The notes under the pieces are model-generated. The model worked only from the letters and a program-made list of their open reading frames with translations, was not told the DNA's origin and made no database searches. DNA of 64,000 nucleotides from Ahrensia sp. GTDB lineage: Bacteria > Pseudomonadota > Alphaproteobacteria > Rhizobiales > Rhizobiaceae. The stretch lies in assembly GCA_002698425.1 (NCBI GenBank), contig NZXU01000101.1, forward strand, positions 1 through 64,000, read 5' to 3'. Position 1 is the stretch's first letter; each line of letters starts with the position of its first letter. A program made the position numbers and the translations under genes. Positions 31,262 through 40,465 of the stretch are shown in pieces.

Positions 31262-31462
31262 TCAGTTGGCGATCGGGGCCGTGACGGCCGGTGTCGCCGT
31301 GCCGGGAATTTCGCCAGTGCCGCCCGAGAAGAAAAACACGCCGACGATCATGACGAGGATGACACCAAGAGCGATCAGGGGGCCGACGAGACTTCCGCGT
31401 TCCCTCTGATAATAGGACTGCATGTTCGGGTTCATGTCGAAATTGTCGCGATAGTCACTCAC
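31262..31462 (-). CDS. Small single-pass membrane protein
   Basis: A 66-residue protein beginning at GTG 31462. AAAGGAGATCGCA sits immediately upstream of that GTG, which fixes the start; a longer reading begins at 31573 without a ribosome site. It has a polar N-terminus (SDYRDNFDMNPNMQSYYQRERG), one transmembrane segment (VGPLIALGVILVMIVGVFFF) and a short Thr/Pro/Ala-rich end. Function unknown. Similar small anchors are common in rhizobia. Confidence 0.75.
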   Translation of the reverse strand: MSDYRDNFDMNPNMQSYYQRERGSLVGPLIALGVILVMIVGVFFFSGGTGEIPGTATPAVTAPIAN

Positions 31463-31692
31463 TGCGATCTCCTTTCTCGGGTTCGAATGACCGGTAGTGT
31501 CATCGCCGAAAAAGGCGGAGCCGCAGCTTCGCTGTTCACATGCCGTATACGAGTGAAAGGCGTGGCGAGCCATTCTCTATGTCACCGATTTAATTCGAAA
31601 AAACAGATGGATAGTTTTGCGTTCGCCAGGTTCAACTGGGATAAAGGCTTTTAACCTGCGGTTGAAACCGCTCTCCGCGAGGCGGTGGCAAC

Positions 31693-31980
31693 ATGAATAT
31701 GGCGACAAAAAGCCGGGAATCAGCGTGCAGGGGCGCGAGGCCGTTCATGGTCCTCGCGGCTTCCTTGCTGCTTGTCACGGCGACGTTTTCCGCTGCGCAG
31801 GAATTCTCATGTACGCCGCGAAAGACCTGCAAGCAGATGCGTTCCTGCAGCGAAGCGGTCTATCGCCTTCGCCAATGCGGCGACAGGCAGCGCGACGGCG
31901 ACAATGACGGTATCCCTTGCGAGTCGATTTGCGGGAAAACGCATGCGGAAATGAACCGGCGGCTCGACGCCGGCTTTTAA
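31693..31980 (+). CDS. Excalibur-domain secreted protein
   Basis: A 95-residue exported protein. An N-terminal signal peptide (about residues 14-36) precedes a cysteine-rich domain ending in the excalibur calcium-binding pattern, RQRDGDNDGIPCES, a short DxDxDGxxCE loop. Five further cysteines in CTPRKTCKQMRSC...RQCG suggest disulfides. The domain occurs in secreted nucleases and wall-associated proteins; a role here is not known. Its stop TAA and the EamA stop on the opposite strand share TTAA. Confidence 0.85.
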   Translation: MNMATKSRESACRGARPFMVLAASLLLVTATFSAAQEFSCTPRKTCKQMRSCSEAVYRLRQCGDRQRDGDNDGIPCESICGKTHAEMNRRLDAGF

Positions 31981-32837
31981 CGCCGCAAACGCCAGCCGAA
32001 CACGTTGATTGCCAAGCCCAGGAAGATCAGGGCTGAACCGGCCGCGGCCAGCGGGGTCAGCGTCTCGCCGAAGACCAGCGCCGTCGACGCCATTCCGAAG
32101 ACGGGTATGAGCAGAGCGAAGGGTGTCACGGTCGCCGCCGCGTGGGCGCGCAGTAGGAATATCCAGGCGGCGAAATTGAACACGGTCGTCGGATAGGCCA
32201 GGAAAGCGATCGACAACACGGTGGTCATCGACGGGACATGGTCCGGCAATCCGAACGTCGTGCCCTCGAACAGCATCGACAGCAAGAACAGCGGCAGCGG
32301 TGCGGCGAGGCTGGACCAGCCGACGAAGCCAAGCATGGCCGTCGGCCTGGCCGCCTTGGCGATAACGTTGGCCAGGCCCCAGGCGGCAGCGGAGCCGATC
32401 ACCATCAGGAACGGAACAACGGGCGTGATCGCCGCCTCGGCAAAGCCGATCAGGCAGATTCCGGCAATGGCGACCGCCGCGCCGGCGATCTCATGCCGGC
32501 GTGGTTTTTCGCCGAAAGCGACCACGGAAAAGAGGACGGTGAAGAAGACCTGCATCTGCACGACAAGCGACGCGAGGCCCGGCGGCATGCCGAGGCGGAT
32601 CGCCGAAAAGATCAGTCCGAACATCAGGACGCCCTGCGTCACGCCGTAGGTGACAAGGAGCCTGACCGGGACTTTCGGAATCGGCACGAAAAAGACGAGC
32701 GGCAGAGCCGCAAAGAGGTAGCGGTAACCGGTCACCAGCAGCGGCGGCAACTCGGTCACCGAGAATTTTATAGCGACGAAGGCGACGCCATAGATGGCGC
32801 TGACAAGGATGGCGAGCAGGATATGCGAGACCGGCAT
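31977..32837 (-). CDS. EamA-family DMT transporter, two domains
   Basis: A 286-residue membrane protein with about ten helices in two EamA repeats. The first repeat (residues 1-135) ends with VVQMQVFFTVLFSVVAFGEKP; the second ends with FALLIPVFGMASTALVFGETL, the usual family pattern. It is a probable exporter of amino acids or metabolites. The substrate cannot be inferred. It is 39 bases downstream of purB on the same strand, and may be cotranscribed with it. Confidence 0.9.
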   Translation of the reverse strand: MPVSHILLAILVSAIYGVAFVAIKFSVTELPPLLVTGYRYLFAALPLVFFVPIPKVPVRLLVTYGVTQGVLMFGLIFSAIRLGMPPGLASLVVQMQVFFTVLFSVVAFGEKPRRHEIAGAAVAIAGICLIGFAEAAITPVVPFLMVIGSAAAWGLANVIAKAARPTAMLGFVGWSSLAAPLPLFLLSMLFEGTTFGLPDHVPSMTTVLSIAFLAYPTTVFNFAAWIFLLRAHAAATVTPFALLIPVFGMASTALVFGETLTPLAAAGSALIFLGLAINVFGWRLRR

Positions 32838-32876
32838 GTCTTTGAACCATGCCGGAACGCGCCGGCCCGCTCGGCG

Positions 32877-34184
32877 TCAGGCCTCGCCAAACACCCGCCT
32901 GAAGATCGTGTCGACATGCTTGGTGTGATAGCCGAGGTCGAATTTCTCGCGGATCTGCTCCTCGCTAAGCGCGGCGCGGACGTCGGCGTCGGCAAGCAGT
33001 TCTTCCAGGAAATCCTTGCCCTGTTCCCACACCTTCATGGCGTTGCGCTGAACCAGCCGATAGGCGTCCTCGCGGCTGACGCCGGCTTGGGTGAGCGCCA
33101 GCAGCACGCGCTGCGAATGCACGAGGCCGCGGAACTTGTTGAGATTTGCCAGCATGTTGTCCGGATAGACCACGAGCTTGTCGACCACGCCGGTTAGCCG
33201 CGCTAACGCGAAGTCGAGATGGATGGTCGTGTCGGGGCCGATGCCGCGCTCGACGGAGGAATGCGAGATATCGCGTTCGTGCCACAACGCCACGTTCTCC
33301 ATCGCCGGGACAACGGCCATGCGCACCAGGCGGGCGAGCCCGGTCAGGTTTTCGGTCAGGACCGGATTGCGCTTGTGCGGCATCGCGGACGAGCCCTTCT
33401 GGCCGGGCGAGAAATACTCTTCCGCTTCGAGGACTTCGGTGCGCTGCATGTGACGGATTTCGATCGCGACATTTTCGATCGAGGAAGCGATGACGCCGAG
33501 CGTGGCGAAGAACATGGCGTGGCGGTCGCGCGGAATGACCTGCGTCGAGACGGTCTCCGGTTTGAGGCCGAGCTTTTCGCAGACGTGCTCCTCGACGCTC
33601 GGGTCGATATTGGCGAAGGTCCCCACCGCGCCGGAAATGGCACCCGTCGCGATTTCGGCGCGAGCGGCGACGAGGCGGGCCCGGTTGCGGTCCATCTCGG
33701 CATAGAAGCGCGCGAAGGTCAGCCCCATGGTGATCGGTTCGGCATGGATGCCGTGGCTTCGGCCGATGCGGATCGTGTCCTTGTGTTCGAAGGCGCGTTT
33801 CTTCAGCGCTTCGAGCAGCTTGTCCATGTCGGCGATCAGGATGTCGGCCGCGCGAACCAACTGGATGTTGAGCGTGGTGTCGAGCACGTCGGACGACGTC
33901 ATGCCCTGATGGACGAAGCGGCTGTCCGGGCCGACGAATTCGGCAAGATGGGTCAGAAAGGCAATGACGTCATGCTTGGTGACGGCTTCGATTTCGTCGA
34001 TACGCGCGACATCGAATTCGGCTTCTCCGCCTTTTTCCCAGATCGTCTTCGCCGCGCTCTCGGGAATGACGCCGAGTTTTGCGAGTGCGTCGCAGGCATG
34101 CGCCTCGATTTCGAACCAGATGCGAAATTTCGTCTCGGGCGACCAGATTGCGACCATGTCCGGCCGGGAATAGCGGGGAATCAT
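32877..34184 (-). CDS. purB: Adenylosuccinate lyase
   Basis: A 435-residue lyase that releases fumarate from SAICAR and adenylosuccinate in purine synthesis. The N-terminus MIPRYSRPDMVAIWSPETKFRIW, the HDVIAFL region with the catalytic histidine, and the signature SSAMPHKRNPV (about residues 265-276, fumarase/aspartase superfamily) identify it. It belongs with purC, purS, purQ and purL of this window, but is separated from them by an aldolase, hydrolase and secreted-protein genes. Confidence 0.98.
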   Translation of the reverse strand: MIPRYSRPDMVAIWSPETKFRIWFEIEAHACDALAKLGVIPESAAKTIWEKGGEAEFDVARIDEIEAVTKHDVIAFLTHLAEFVGPDSRFVHQGMTSSDVLDTTLNIQLVRAADILIADMDKLLEALKKRAFEHKDTIRIGRSHGIHAEPITMGLTFARFYAEMDRNRARLVAARAEIATGAISGAVGTFANIDPSVEEHVCEKLGLKPETVSTQVIPRDRHAMFFATLGVIASSIENVAIEIRHMQRTEVLEAEEYFSPGQKGSSAMPHKRNPVLTENLTGLARLVRMAVVPAMENVALWHERDISHSSVERGIGPDTTIHLDFALARLTGVVDKLVVYPDNMLANLNKFRGLVHSQRVLLALTQAGVSREDAYRLVQRNAMKVWEQGKDFLEELLADADVRAALSEEQIREKFDLGYHTKHVDTIFRRVFGEA

Positions 34185-34253
34185 CTTTGAGGCGGGCCTT
34201 TGCGGGAAATTGGGTGGTATGCGCCGCGCAAATACCAGACCGCCGCGCTGCGC

Positions 34254-34769
34254 TCAACTCGCCCGTCGCGTCATCCACCAGCCGGCGAAAAGCAGGAATG
34301 CCGGGCCGAGCGGCCAATAGAGCCGCACGCCAATGACGAGATACTGATAGGTCGAGCCCAGAACGGTGAAAATCTGCTGGTAGAACCAATCGGTCGAGAA
34401 AACCGCTTCGTGCCATTCGGCGTAATAGGCACGATAATTGAGCGCGAGAATGCCGGCCGTCGCCGCAAGCGTAAAGCCGCCGAGGGCCAGGATCGCAAGG
34501 ATCAGCGGCATCGGCGGGGAGACGCGTTTCGCGAACCATCGCGCCACCGGAAAAGCGAACAGATAGCCGATCGCGCCGCCGGTGAAATAGACCGCCATGA
34601 TCGTCATGACGCGAGGTCCGAAGACGCGCGCCTGTTCCGACATCAGCGAGAAATAGGCGGCCCCCGTCATCACGGCGCCCCAAAGAAGACTTTCGCCGAT
34701 AACCCGCAATATCTGCGCCTGGCGGCGAGCCGGCGGGGTATCCGGGGAAAGATCCGCGAGGTTCGCCAC
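34254..34769 (-). CDS. Hypothetical membrane protein, four helices
   Basis: A 171-residue integral membrane protein with about four hydrophobic segments (near residues 25-45, 55-75, 88-112 and 143-165). I do not recognise a family. The order on the minus strand is DUF2259, this gene, then purB, with 4 and 69 bases between. It probably belongs to a transcript starting at the DUF2259 gene. Confidence 0.75.
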   Translation of the reverse strand: MANLADLSPDTPPARRQAQILRVIGESLLWGAVMTGAAYFSLMSEQARVFGPRVMTIMAVYFTGGAIGYLFAFPVARWFAKRVSPPMPLILAILALGGFTLAATAGILALNYRAYYAEWHEAVFSTDWFYQQIFTVLGSTYQYLVIGVRLYWPLGPAFLLFAGWWMTRRAS

Positions 34770-34773
34770 GGCT

Positions 34774-35511
34774 TCAGTTCGCCGGCCTCGAGGTCACCGC
34801 CATCCAGCGATGGTCGGGGCCCTCGAAGCCGAAGCTTTCGATGGCGATCAAGATAGCCAGAGCCGATGTGCCCTGATGCGGCATGAAGGTTTGAACGCCT
34901 CCGATCCGGTAGCCGGTCGGGCATCCCCGGCTGGCGGGGACCGACGAATCTTCATGCAACAGTTCTGTGACGCCGCCCGGCTGACTGTGTATCGCGATCA
35001 GGCGGAAGCCCCTCGTTGTCTCGCTGATCCCCGCGCAGGTGCCGGTTGCGGCAAATGAAATTTCCTCCAAATGGAATTCGAGCGGTTCGTCTATCGGCGG
35101 GAACACCGGACGGGGATTGATGACAATCCGGAACGGATCGGCGGATAGTTCGGTAATCGCGTTGAAGCCGGCGAGATATCCGGAGTTGTCGGCAAGCTCC
35201 GCATCGGAAACGATCGCTTGGCCTGTGACCCTCGCCTGATCGCGGGCCGCGGCGATGCCGGCGGTTTCGTCTTCAAGACGGATCCGGATCGGGGAGGGGG
35301 AGACAAAACTGTCCGAGGCCGTATCGATATAAAACCGGTTGGCGTACGGGAAACCCGATCCGTCCTGCACGCCGTACTCCTCGAACGCGAAGATCGACCC
35401 GTCGCCGCTGAAGCCGAGGACGTTCAGGTGAGACGCGTCGCCTGCCTTCGCTGAAGGGGCGAACATCGCACAAAAGGCGGCGAGGCATACAGAAACAGCA
35501 CGAAAATTCAT
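34774..35511 (-). CDS. DUF2259 secreted protein
   Basis: A 245-residue exported protein of the DUF2259 family. A signal peptide (MNFRAVSVCLAAFCAMFAPSAKA) precedes a mature domain that starts LNVLGFSGDGSIFAFEEYGVQDGSGFPY, the family's typical opening. Two cysteines may form a disulfide (in TCAGIS and GCPTGY). No activity is known. It lies 4 bases upstream of the membrane-protein gene and is probably co-transcribed. Confidence 0.85.
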   Translation of the reverse strand: MNFRAVSVCLAAFCAMFAPSAKAGDASHLNVLGFSGDGSIFAFEEYGVQDGSGFPYANRFYIDTASDSFVSPSPIRIRLEDETAGIAAARDQARVTGQAIVSDAELADNSGYLAGFNAITELSADPFRIVINPRPVFPPIDEPLEFHLEEISFAATGTCAGISETTRGFRLIAIHSQPGGVTELLHEDSSVPASRGCPTGYRIGGVQTFMPHQGTSALAILIAIESFGFEGPDHRWMAVTSRPAN

Positions 35512-35618
35512 CTTCGTCTCCCAGGAGGTGGCTCAGGAGTTCCCCGGTCCCATTGTGCTGCCTGGAGCAAATTCTGTCCATTGCCGGAAGTCGCGAGAGC
35601 AAACGCTTTGGCTGCGGC

Positions 35619-36641
35619 TCAAGCGCGTTGAGACCAGCAGGAGAACACGTCGCCTTCCTCCGGCGTCGCGGCGAAAACACCGCGCGCAATTGCCCGCGCC
35701 ATCGTCGAGGCCGCCGCAGCGCACAGATCGATCATGGCGCCTTTTTCGCGGTTCAACGGTTTCCGGCCCGTCGAGACGGCGAAGATCAGGTCGCCGTCCA
35801 TCGGCGTGTGACTTGGCCATATGGCCCGCGCAAAGCCGTCATGGGCCGCACTGGCGAGGCGTTTGCATTCCGCCTTGGTCAGGACTGCGTCCGTGGCGAT
35901 GACCGCGATCGTCGTGTTAGTCCGGGGATCGGCCTGGTTCGTGTCGCGATATTTGATGCAAAGGCGCGAGGCATCGTCCGGATACGGAGACGGCATTCCC
36001 AATCCCCCGAATTCGTCGCCGATCTCGAAGGGGGCCGCCCAGAAATGCCGCGTGCCTGCAATTGTCGTGGTGCCGAGGCAGTTCACCGCCGCGAGCGCGC
36101 CGATGGTGACGTCGTGTTCGTGAAGCACGGTGGAGGCGGAGCCAAGGCCGCCTTTCAAGTCGGCCGTGGTTGCACCTGTGCCGGCGCCCTTTGTGCCGAG
36201 AGCGAAATCCGCCGCGGCGGCGTTGAGCGCGGCATAGCCCAATTCGCGGTAGGGCGGATATCGGCCCCAGTCCTTGTCACCGCCATTGGCGAGATCGAAC
36301 AGGATCGCCGCCGGCACGATCGGGACACGATAGGGTCCCGCCGGAAAACCGCGGCCAGCCTCGATCAGGGCGGCCTGTACGCCGGACGCCGCATCGAGAC
36401 CGAAGGCCGAGCCGCCGGACAGGACGAGTGCATCGACACGGTCGACAGTGTTATGCGGTTCGAGAAGATCGGTCTCGCGCGTGCCGGGCGCGCCGCCGAG
36501 AATCTGAACGGAGGCGATTGCCGGCTCCTCGCAAAGGACTGTCGTCACGCCGGACTTGAGCTTCGCATCATTCGCATGACCGACTTTCAGCCCTGCCACG
36601 TCGGTGATCAGGTTTCGCGGCCCGGCGCTCCATGCCGTCAT
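35619..36641 (-). CDS. P1-family (DmpA/NylC-type) autoproteolytic peptidase
   Basis: A 340-residue N-terminal-nucleophile hydrolase of MEROPS family S58/P1. These proteins are made as one chain and split themselves before a Ser or Thr. The likely cleavage site is within TNTTIAVIATD (about residues 241-251), Asn-Thr, as in NylC nylonase. The N-terminus LITDVAGLKVGHANDAKLKSGVTTV and SGGSAFGLDAASGV are family signatures. Family members are aminopeptidases, beta-aminopeptidases or oligoamide hydrolases; which one is not clear. It overlaps the binding-protein gene by 4 bases, so both are made together. The gene has no secretion signal. Confidence 0.9.
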   Translation of the reverse strand: MTAWSAGPRNLITDVAGLKVGHANDAKLKSGVTTVLCEEPAIASVQILGGAPGTRETDLLEPHNTVDRVDALVLSGGSAFGLDAASGVQAALIEAGRGFPAGPYRVPIVPAAILFDLANGGDKDWGRYPPYRELGYAALNAAAADFALGTKGAGTGATTADLKGGLGSASTVLHEHDVTIGALAAVNCLGTTTIAGTRHFWAAPFEIGDEFGGLGMPSPYPDDASRLCIKYRDTNQADPRTNTTIAVIATDAVLTKAECKRLASAAHDGFARAIWPSHTPMDGDLIFAVSTGRKPLNREKGAMIDLCAAAASTMARAIARGVFAATPEEGDVFSCWSQRA

Positions 36642-37804
36642 CGAATGGACCCGGTATTGCTTTCGCTTCCGGCCAGAACCGGTTCGCCACCCTCGATGAC
36701 GAATATCCGGAAGAGATTTCTCGAAACGTCCCCGTTGCCGTCGAAGCTGACCGGGCCGAGGACGGTGTCGAATGTGCGTCCGAGTAGGTCTCCGAAGAAA
36801 AAGCCGTCTCCGGGATCCTTGCCTTCGAAAATGGCAAGCGCGATCTGCAGCGCGGCATAGGCCGGCACCAGATAGCTGTTGCCGGGATGCGCTCCGCTGA
36901 CGGCTATACCGTTATCGTCGGAAGGCTTGTCGATGACGTCCGGCCAGGCGGGCAGGGCGACGAGCACGGTGCCGTCCGTGAGCGTCCCGGCCGATGCGGG
37001 CGCCAGAAAGGCCGTGCCGCCGGCGAGTGTCAGCGGGATGCCGATACGGGCGGCGTCCGCGCCTATGATGGCCGCATCGGAGGCGTCGCCGCCGACAAAG
37101 ACATGCGTCGCGCCGGCTTTCCGCAAGCGGCGGATCAAGGCGACCTGATTGTCCAGCTGCGGGCGGTATGTGTCCGCAAAGACCGGCTTGAGATTGTCTT
37201 CCTCCATGCGGAACCGGACGGCCTCCGCCAGTTCGCGTCCATAGAGGGTGCCGTCATCGATGATGGCGAAGTTCACGTCGCGCCAGGCGCTTTTCATGTA
37301 GTTCGCGATCGCGTCGGCTTCGTCGGCGCTCTTTGGCGCAAGCCGCAAAACCGGCCAGTTGCCTTTCCGGCGTTCGACCGCGATCGCCTCGGACTGGACG
37401 CCGAGCAGGATGAGCGGGATATCGGCGTCGGCGAGGATCGGCATCGCCATGTCGAAACTCTCGATGCATGGATAGCCGATCGCGACGGCGACACCGGCCG
37501 CGACCATTGCCTCCGCCGTCCGCACGCCGCCTTCCGGTTCGCAGGCATCGTCGAAGAATTCGAGCGAACCGGCTCTCTCGGCGTCGCGCGCTGCGCGGGC
37601 TCCGGCCTTGATCTGATCTCCGATGACCGAGAAGTAGTCCGACAGCGGAGCGGATATGCCGATGCGAAGCTCGCTCTGCGCGCGGGCGAGGCTTGCACCG
37701 GGCAGGGCCAGCAGCGCCGCGAGGAGCAGCCCCGCCATCGCGCGGATGCCGACTGCGGCCGTTTTCGCAAAGGGTTGGGATACCGCCATGACATCTTGAT
37801 GCAC
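36638..37804 (-). CDS. LivK-type ABC substrate-binding protein (orphan)
   Basis: A 388-residue periplasmic binding protein of the amino-acid or amide type (Peripla_BP_6). It has a signal peptide, then LRIGISAPLSDYFSVIGDQIKAGARAARD, the usual opening of this class, and a two-lobe body. The start GTG 37804 has GAAGGATGCGCC upstream; an ATG at 37789 is in frame with a weaker site. No permease or ATPase gene lies beside it, so either transport parts are elsewhere or it senses a ligand. It overlaps the P1-peptidase gene downstream by 4 bases and diverges from a MoxR gene. Confidence 0.88.
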   Translation of the reverse strand: MHQDVMAVSQPFAKTAAVGIRAMAGLLLAALLALPGASLARAQSELRIGISAPLSDYFSVIGDQIKAGARAARDAERAGSLEFFDDACEPEGGVRTAEAMVAAGVAVAIGYPCIESFDMAMPILADADIPLILLGVQSEAIAVERRKGNWPVLRLAPKSADEADAIANYMKSAWRDVNFAIIDDGTLYGRELAEAVRFRMEEDNLKPVFADTYRPQLDNQVALIRRLRKAGATHVFVGGDASDAAIIGADAARIGIPLTLAGGTAFLAPASAGTLTDGTVLVALPAWPDVIDKPSDDNGIAVSGAHPGNSYLVPAYAALQIALAIFEGKDPGDGFFFGDLLGRTFDTVLGPVSFDGNGDVSRNLFRIFVIEGGEPVLAGSESNTGSIR

Positions 37805-37943
37805 GGCGCATCCTTCGAGGGCAAGACAAAAGCTGCGCTTGCGCGCGATCCGCTCCACCTCCCATTTCGGCCCTTGGCGGCAGATGCCCGTCCCACTATG
37901 TTGACGTCAGTTGCCAATCTCACAGTGAGAGAAAGAAGACCGG

Positions 37944-38858
37944 ATGTCGGCACCTTTGCCCAAATCGATCGATGAAACCCTGTCGATGCTAAACGGTCAG
38001 GATTATGTCGCGGACAGGGCGCTGGCGACGGTGCTGTTTCTGAGCCTGAAAATGGGCCGTCCGCTTTTCCTCGAGGGCGAGGCAGGGGTCGGCAAGACCG
38101 AGATCGCGAAGGTTCTCGCCAAGGCGCTCGACCGGCCGCTGATTCGGCTGCAATGCTATGAAGGCCTCGACATTTCCTCGGCCGTTTACGAGTGGAACTA
38201 TCCCGCGCAGATGCTGGAGATCCGCATGTCGGAAGCGGCGGGCATTTCCGATCGCGACCGGCTGGAGCACGATATTTTCGCGGATCGCTACCTGATCCGT
38301 CGTCCGGTGCTGGAAGCACTGTCCGGCGAGCCGGGCCGTCCGCCCGTTTTCCTGATCGACGAACTCGACCGCACCGACGAGGCTTTCGAAGCCTTCCTCC
38401 TGGAAGTCCTGTCCGATTTCCAGGTGACGATCCCGGAATACGGGACGATCAAGGCGGCAGAGAGGCCCGCTGTCATCATCACGACCAACCGAACCCGCGA
38501 AATCCATGACGCGCTGAAGCGCCGGTGTCTGTATCACTGGGTCGATTATCCGAGCGCCGAGCGCGAGTTGGAGATCGTCGCCCGTAAGGCGCCGGAAGCC
38601 AACAAGCAACTGTCGGAGGAGATCGTGCGCTTCGTCCAGAAGCTGCGGCAGATGGAGCTGTTCAAGGTGCCCGGCGTCGCCGAGACGATCGACTGGGCGA
38701 CGGCGCTTACGGAACTCGACAAGATCGCCCTCGATCCGGCGACGATCTCGGACACGATCGGCGTTTTGCTGAAATATCAGGACGATATTGCCCGTTTGCA
38801 GGGCAGCGAGGGCAAGCGCATCCTCGATGATGTTAAGGCCGAACTCGCCTCGGTTTGA
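37944..38858 (+). CDS. MoxR-type AAA ATPase (CoxD-like)
   Basis: A 304-residue MoxR AAA ATPase. Walker A GEAGVGKT is at about residues 45-52; Walker B is VFLIDELDR; the ITTNRTREIHDALKRRCLYHW segment carries sensor 1 and the arginine finger region. The next gene encodes a VWA protein of the CoxE type. Together, CoxD/CoxE act in maturation of the active site of molybdenum hydroxylases such as carbon monoxide dehydrogenase. The cassette here contains no such hydroxylase subunits. It begins an apparent six-gene operon. Confidence 0.92.
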   Translation: MSAPLPKSIDETLSMLNGQDYVADRALATVLFLSLKMGRPLFLEGEAGVGKTEIAKVLAKALDRPLIRLQCYEGLDISSAVYEWNYPAQMLEIRMSEAAGISDRDRLEHDIFADRYLIRRPVLEALSGEPGRPPVFLIDELDRTDEAFEAFLLEVLSDFQVTIPEYGTIKAAERPAVIITTNRTREIHDALKRRCLYHWVDYPSAERELEIVARKAPEANKQLSEEIVRFVQKLRQMELFKVPGVAETIDWATALTELDKIALDPATISDTIGVLLKYQDDIARLQGSEGKRILDDVKAELASV

Positions 38859-38860
38859 CG

Positions 38861-40120
38861 ATGGAGACATTCGCTTCCGATTCTCAGAAAAGCCCGAAGC
38901 CGGCAGAGGGAAAGCTGGCGGACAACATCGTCTATTTCGCGCGCACGTTGCGAAAGGCCGGGATGAAGGTCGGACCGGCGCAGGTCAACGACGCGATCGA
39001 AGCGGTGCTTGCGGCCGGGGTCGGCACGCGCCATGATTTCTACTGGACCCTGCATTCCGTTCTAGTCACTCGACACGAGGACAGTGTCGTCTTCGACGAG
39101 GCGTTCCGGCTCTATTGGCGCTCCCGCGATCTCGTCGAGAAGATGCTTCAGATGTTTTCCCCGAAGGCAGCCGACAGGACCGAGAAGGAAAAGAAGCGGG
39201 CCGCCGAATCTCGCGTCGCCGAAGCTCTCTTCGAGGGGCAGAAGAATCGCAATCAGGAGGAAGAGCCGCCGCAGGTGGAGTTTGACGCGCGTATGAGCTT
39301 TTCCGGACAGGAAGTGTTGCGGGAGAAGGACTTTGCCCAGATGTCGGCCGCCGAATTGGCGCAGGCCAAGAAGGCGCTGTCGGAATTGCGTCTGCCGCAT
39401 GACGAGGTCAAGACGCGCCGTTACAAGCCGTCCGGCCGCAAGCTGCGAGTCGATCCGCGCCGCACCATGCGTTACGCGATGCGCACCGGCGGCGACCTGA
39501 TCATCCCGCAGTTCCGCGAACCGCGCGTCGTCCATCCGCCGCTGGTCGTATTGGCCGACATTTCCGGCTCGATGAGCCAATATTCCCGCGTTTTCCTGCA
39601 TTTCCTGCATGCGCTGACCGAGCATCGCCGGCATGTGCATACATTCCTGTTCGGCACGCGGCTGACAAATATCACGCGGCAGATGCGCTATCGAGACATC
39701 GATGCCGCTATCGACGACAGCGCAAGGGCCGTCGAGGACTGGTCTGGCGGCACAAGGATCGGCGAGACGCTGGCTACCTTCAACAGGCAGTGGTCTCGCC
39801 GCGTTCTCTCGCAGGGCGCGATCGTGCTGCTGATCACAGACGGTCTGGAACGAGATGAGGTGGACGGGCTGGAACATGAAATGGACCGGTTGCACAGGTC
39901 TTGCCGCCGGCTGGTCTGGCTTAATCCGCTGCTGCGCTTCGAGGGATTCCAGGCCAAGGCGAAGGGGGTGCGCGCCATGCTCCCGCATGTCGATGAATTT
40001 CGCCCCGTCCATTCGCTGAACACGATTTCCGATCTTTGCCTTGCGCTTGGAACCGGAACGGCGTCCAATCGCCTCAAGACGCCGATGGACTGGCTGCGCG
40101 AACTGGACCGGGCGGCCTAG
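38861..40120 (+). CDS. CoxE-type von Willebrand factor A protein
   Basis: A 419-residue VWA protein of the CoxE family. The VWA domain in the C-terminal part has the MIDAS motif DISGSMSQYSRVF (about residues 232-245), then a T and D later in the fold (TRIGETLATFN; LITDGLE). The N-terminal half is the family-specific helical region. It begins 2 bases after the MoxR stop; a TTG start at 38855 overlapping that stop is also possible. MoxR and VWA proteins commonly act as a pair. Its client is probably a molybdenum hydroxylase encoded elsewhere. Confidence 0.92.
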   Translation: METFASDSQKSPKPAEGKLADNIVYFARTLRKAGMKVGPAQVNDAIEAVLAAGVGTRHDFYWTLHSVLVTRHEDSVVFDEAFRLYWRSRDLVEKMLQMFSPKAADRTEKEKKRAAESRVAEALFEGQKNRNQEEEPPQVEFDARMSFSGQEVLREKDFAQMSAAELAQAKKALSELRLPHDEVKTRRYKPSGRKLRVDPRRTMRYAMRTGGDLIIPQFREPRVVHPPLVVLADISGSMSQYSRVFLHFLHALTEHRRHVHTFLFGTRLTNITRQMRYRDIDAAIDDSARAVEDWSGGTRIGETLATFNRQWSRRVLSQGAIVLLITDGLERDEVDGLEHEMDRLHRSCRRLVWLNPLLRFEGFQAKAKGVRAMLPHVDEFRPVHSLNTISDLCLALGTGTASNRLKTPMDWLRELDRAA

Positions 40121-40129
40121 GAGGAAGAA

Positions 40130-40456
40130 ATGTCCGAACAATTTCATGACGATCCGCTCAAGGTCGCGGAAGGCTGGATGAGCGAAGGCCGCAACGTGGC
40201 CGTCGCCACCGTCGTCGAGACATGGGGATCGGCGCCGCGCCCGGTCGGCAGCCATCTGGTCATCGACCAGGACTCCAATTTCGAGGGGTCCGTTTCGGGC
40301 GGATGCGTCGAGGGCGCGGTGATCGCCGATGCGCTCGAAGTCATCGACAGCGGTGAGCCGAAGATGCTCGAATTCGGCGTCGCCGACGAAACGGCCTGGC
40401 GTGTCGGGCTTTCCTGTGGCGGGCGCATTCGCGTCTATGTGGAACGGGTCGGGTAG
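40130..40456 (+). CDS. XdhC/CoxI family protein, N-terminal domain only
   Basis: A 108-residue protein matching the N-terminal XdhC/CoxI domain, with GSAPRPVGSHLVIDQD, SVSGGCVEGAVI and GLSCGGRIRVYVE as motifs. The full-length XdhC protein protects and sulfurates molybdopterin before insertion in xanthine dehydrogenase-like enzymes. Here the Rossmann half is a separate gene directly after it. The two are in the same frame, separated only by a TAG and three codons. The GGAGGAAGAA before the ATG is a good ribosome site. Confidence 0.9.
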   Translation: MSEQFHDDPLKVAEGWMSEGRNVAVATVVETWGSAPRPVGSHLVIDQDSNFEGSVSGGCVEGAVIADALEVIDSGEPKMLEFGVADETAWRVGLSCGGRIRVYVERVG

Positions 40457-40465
40457 CGCGGCGCC

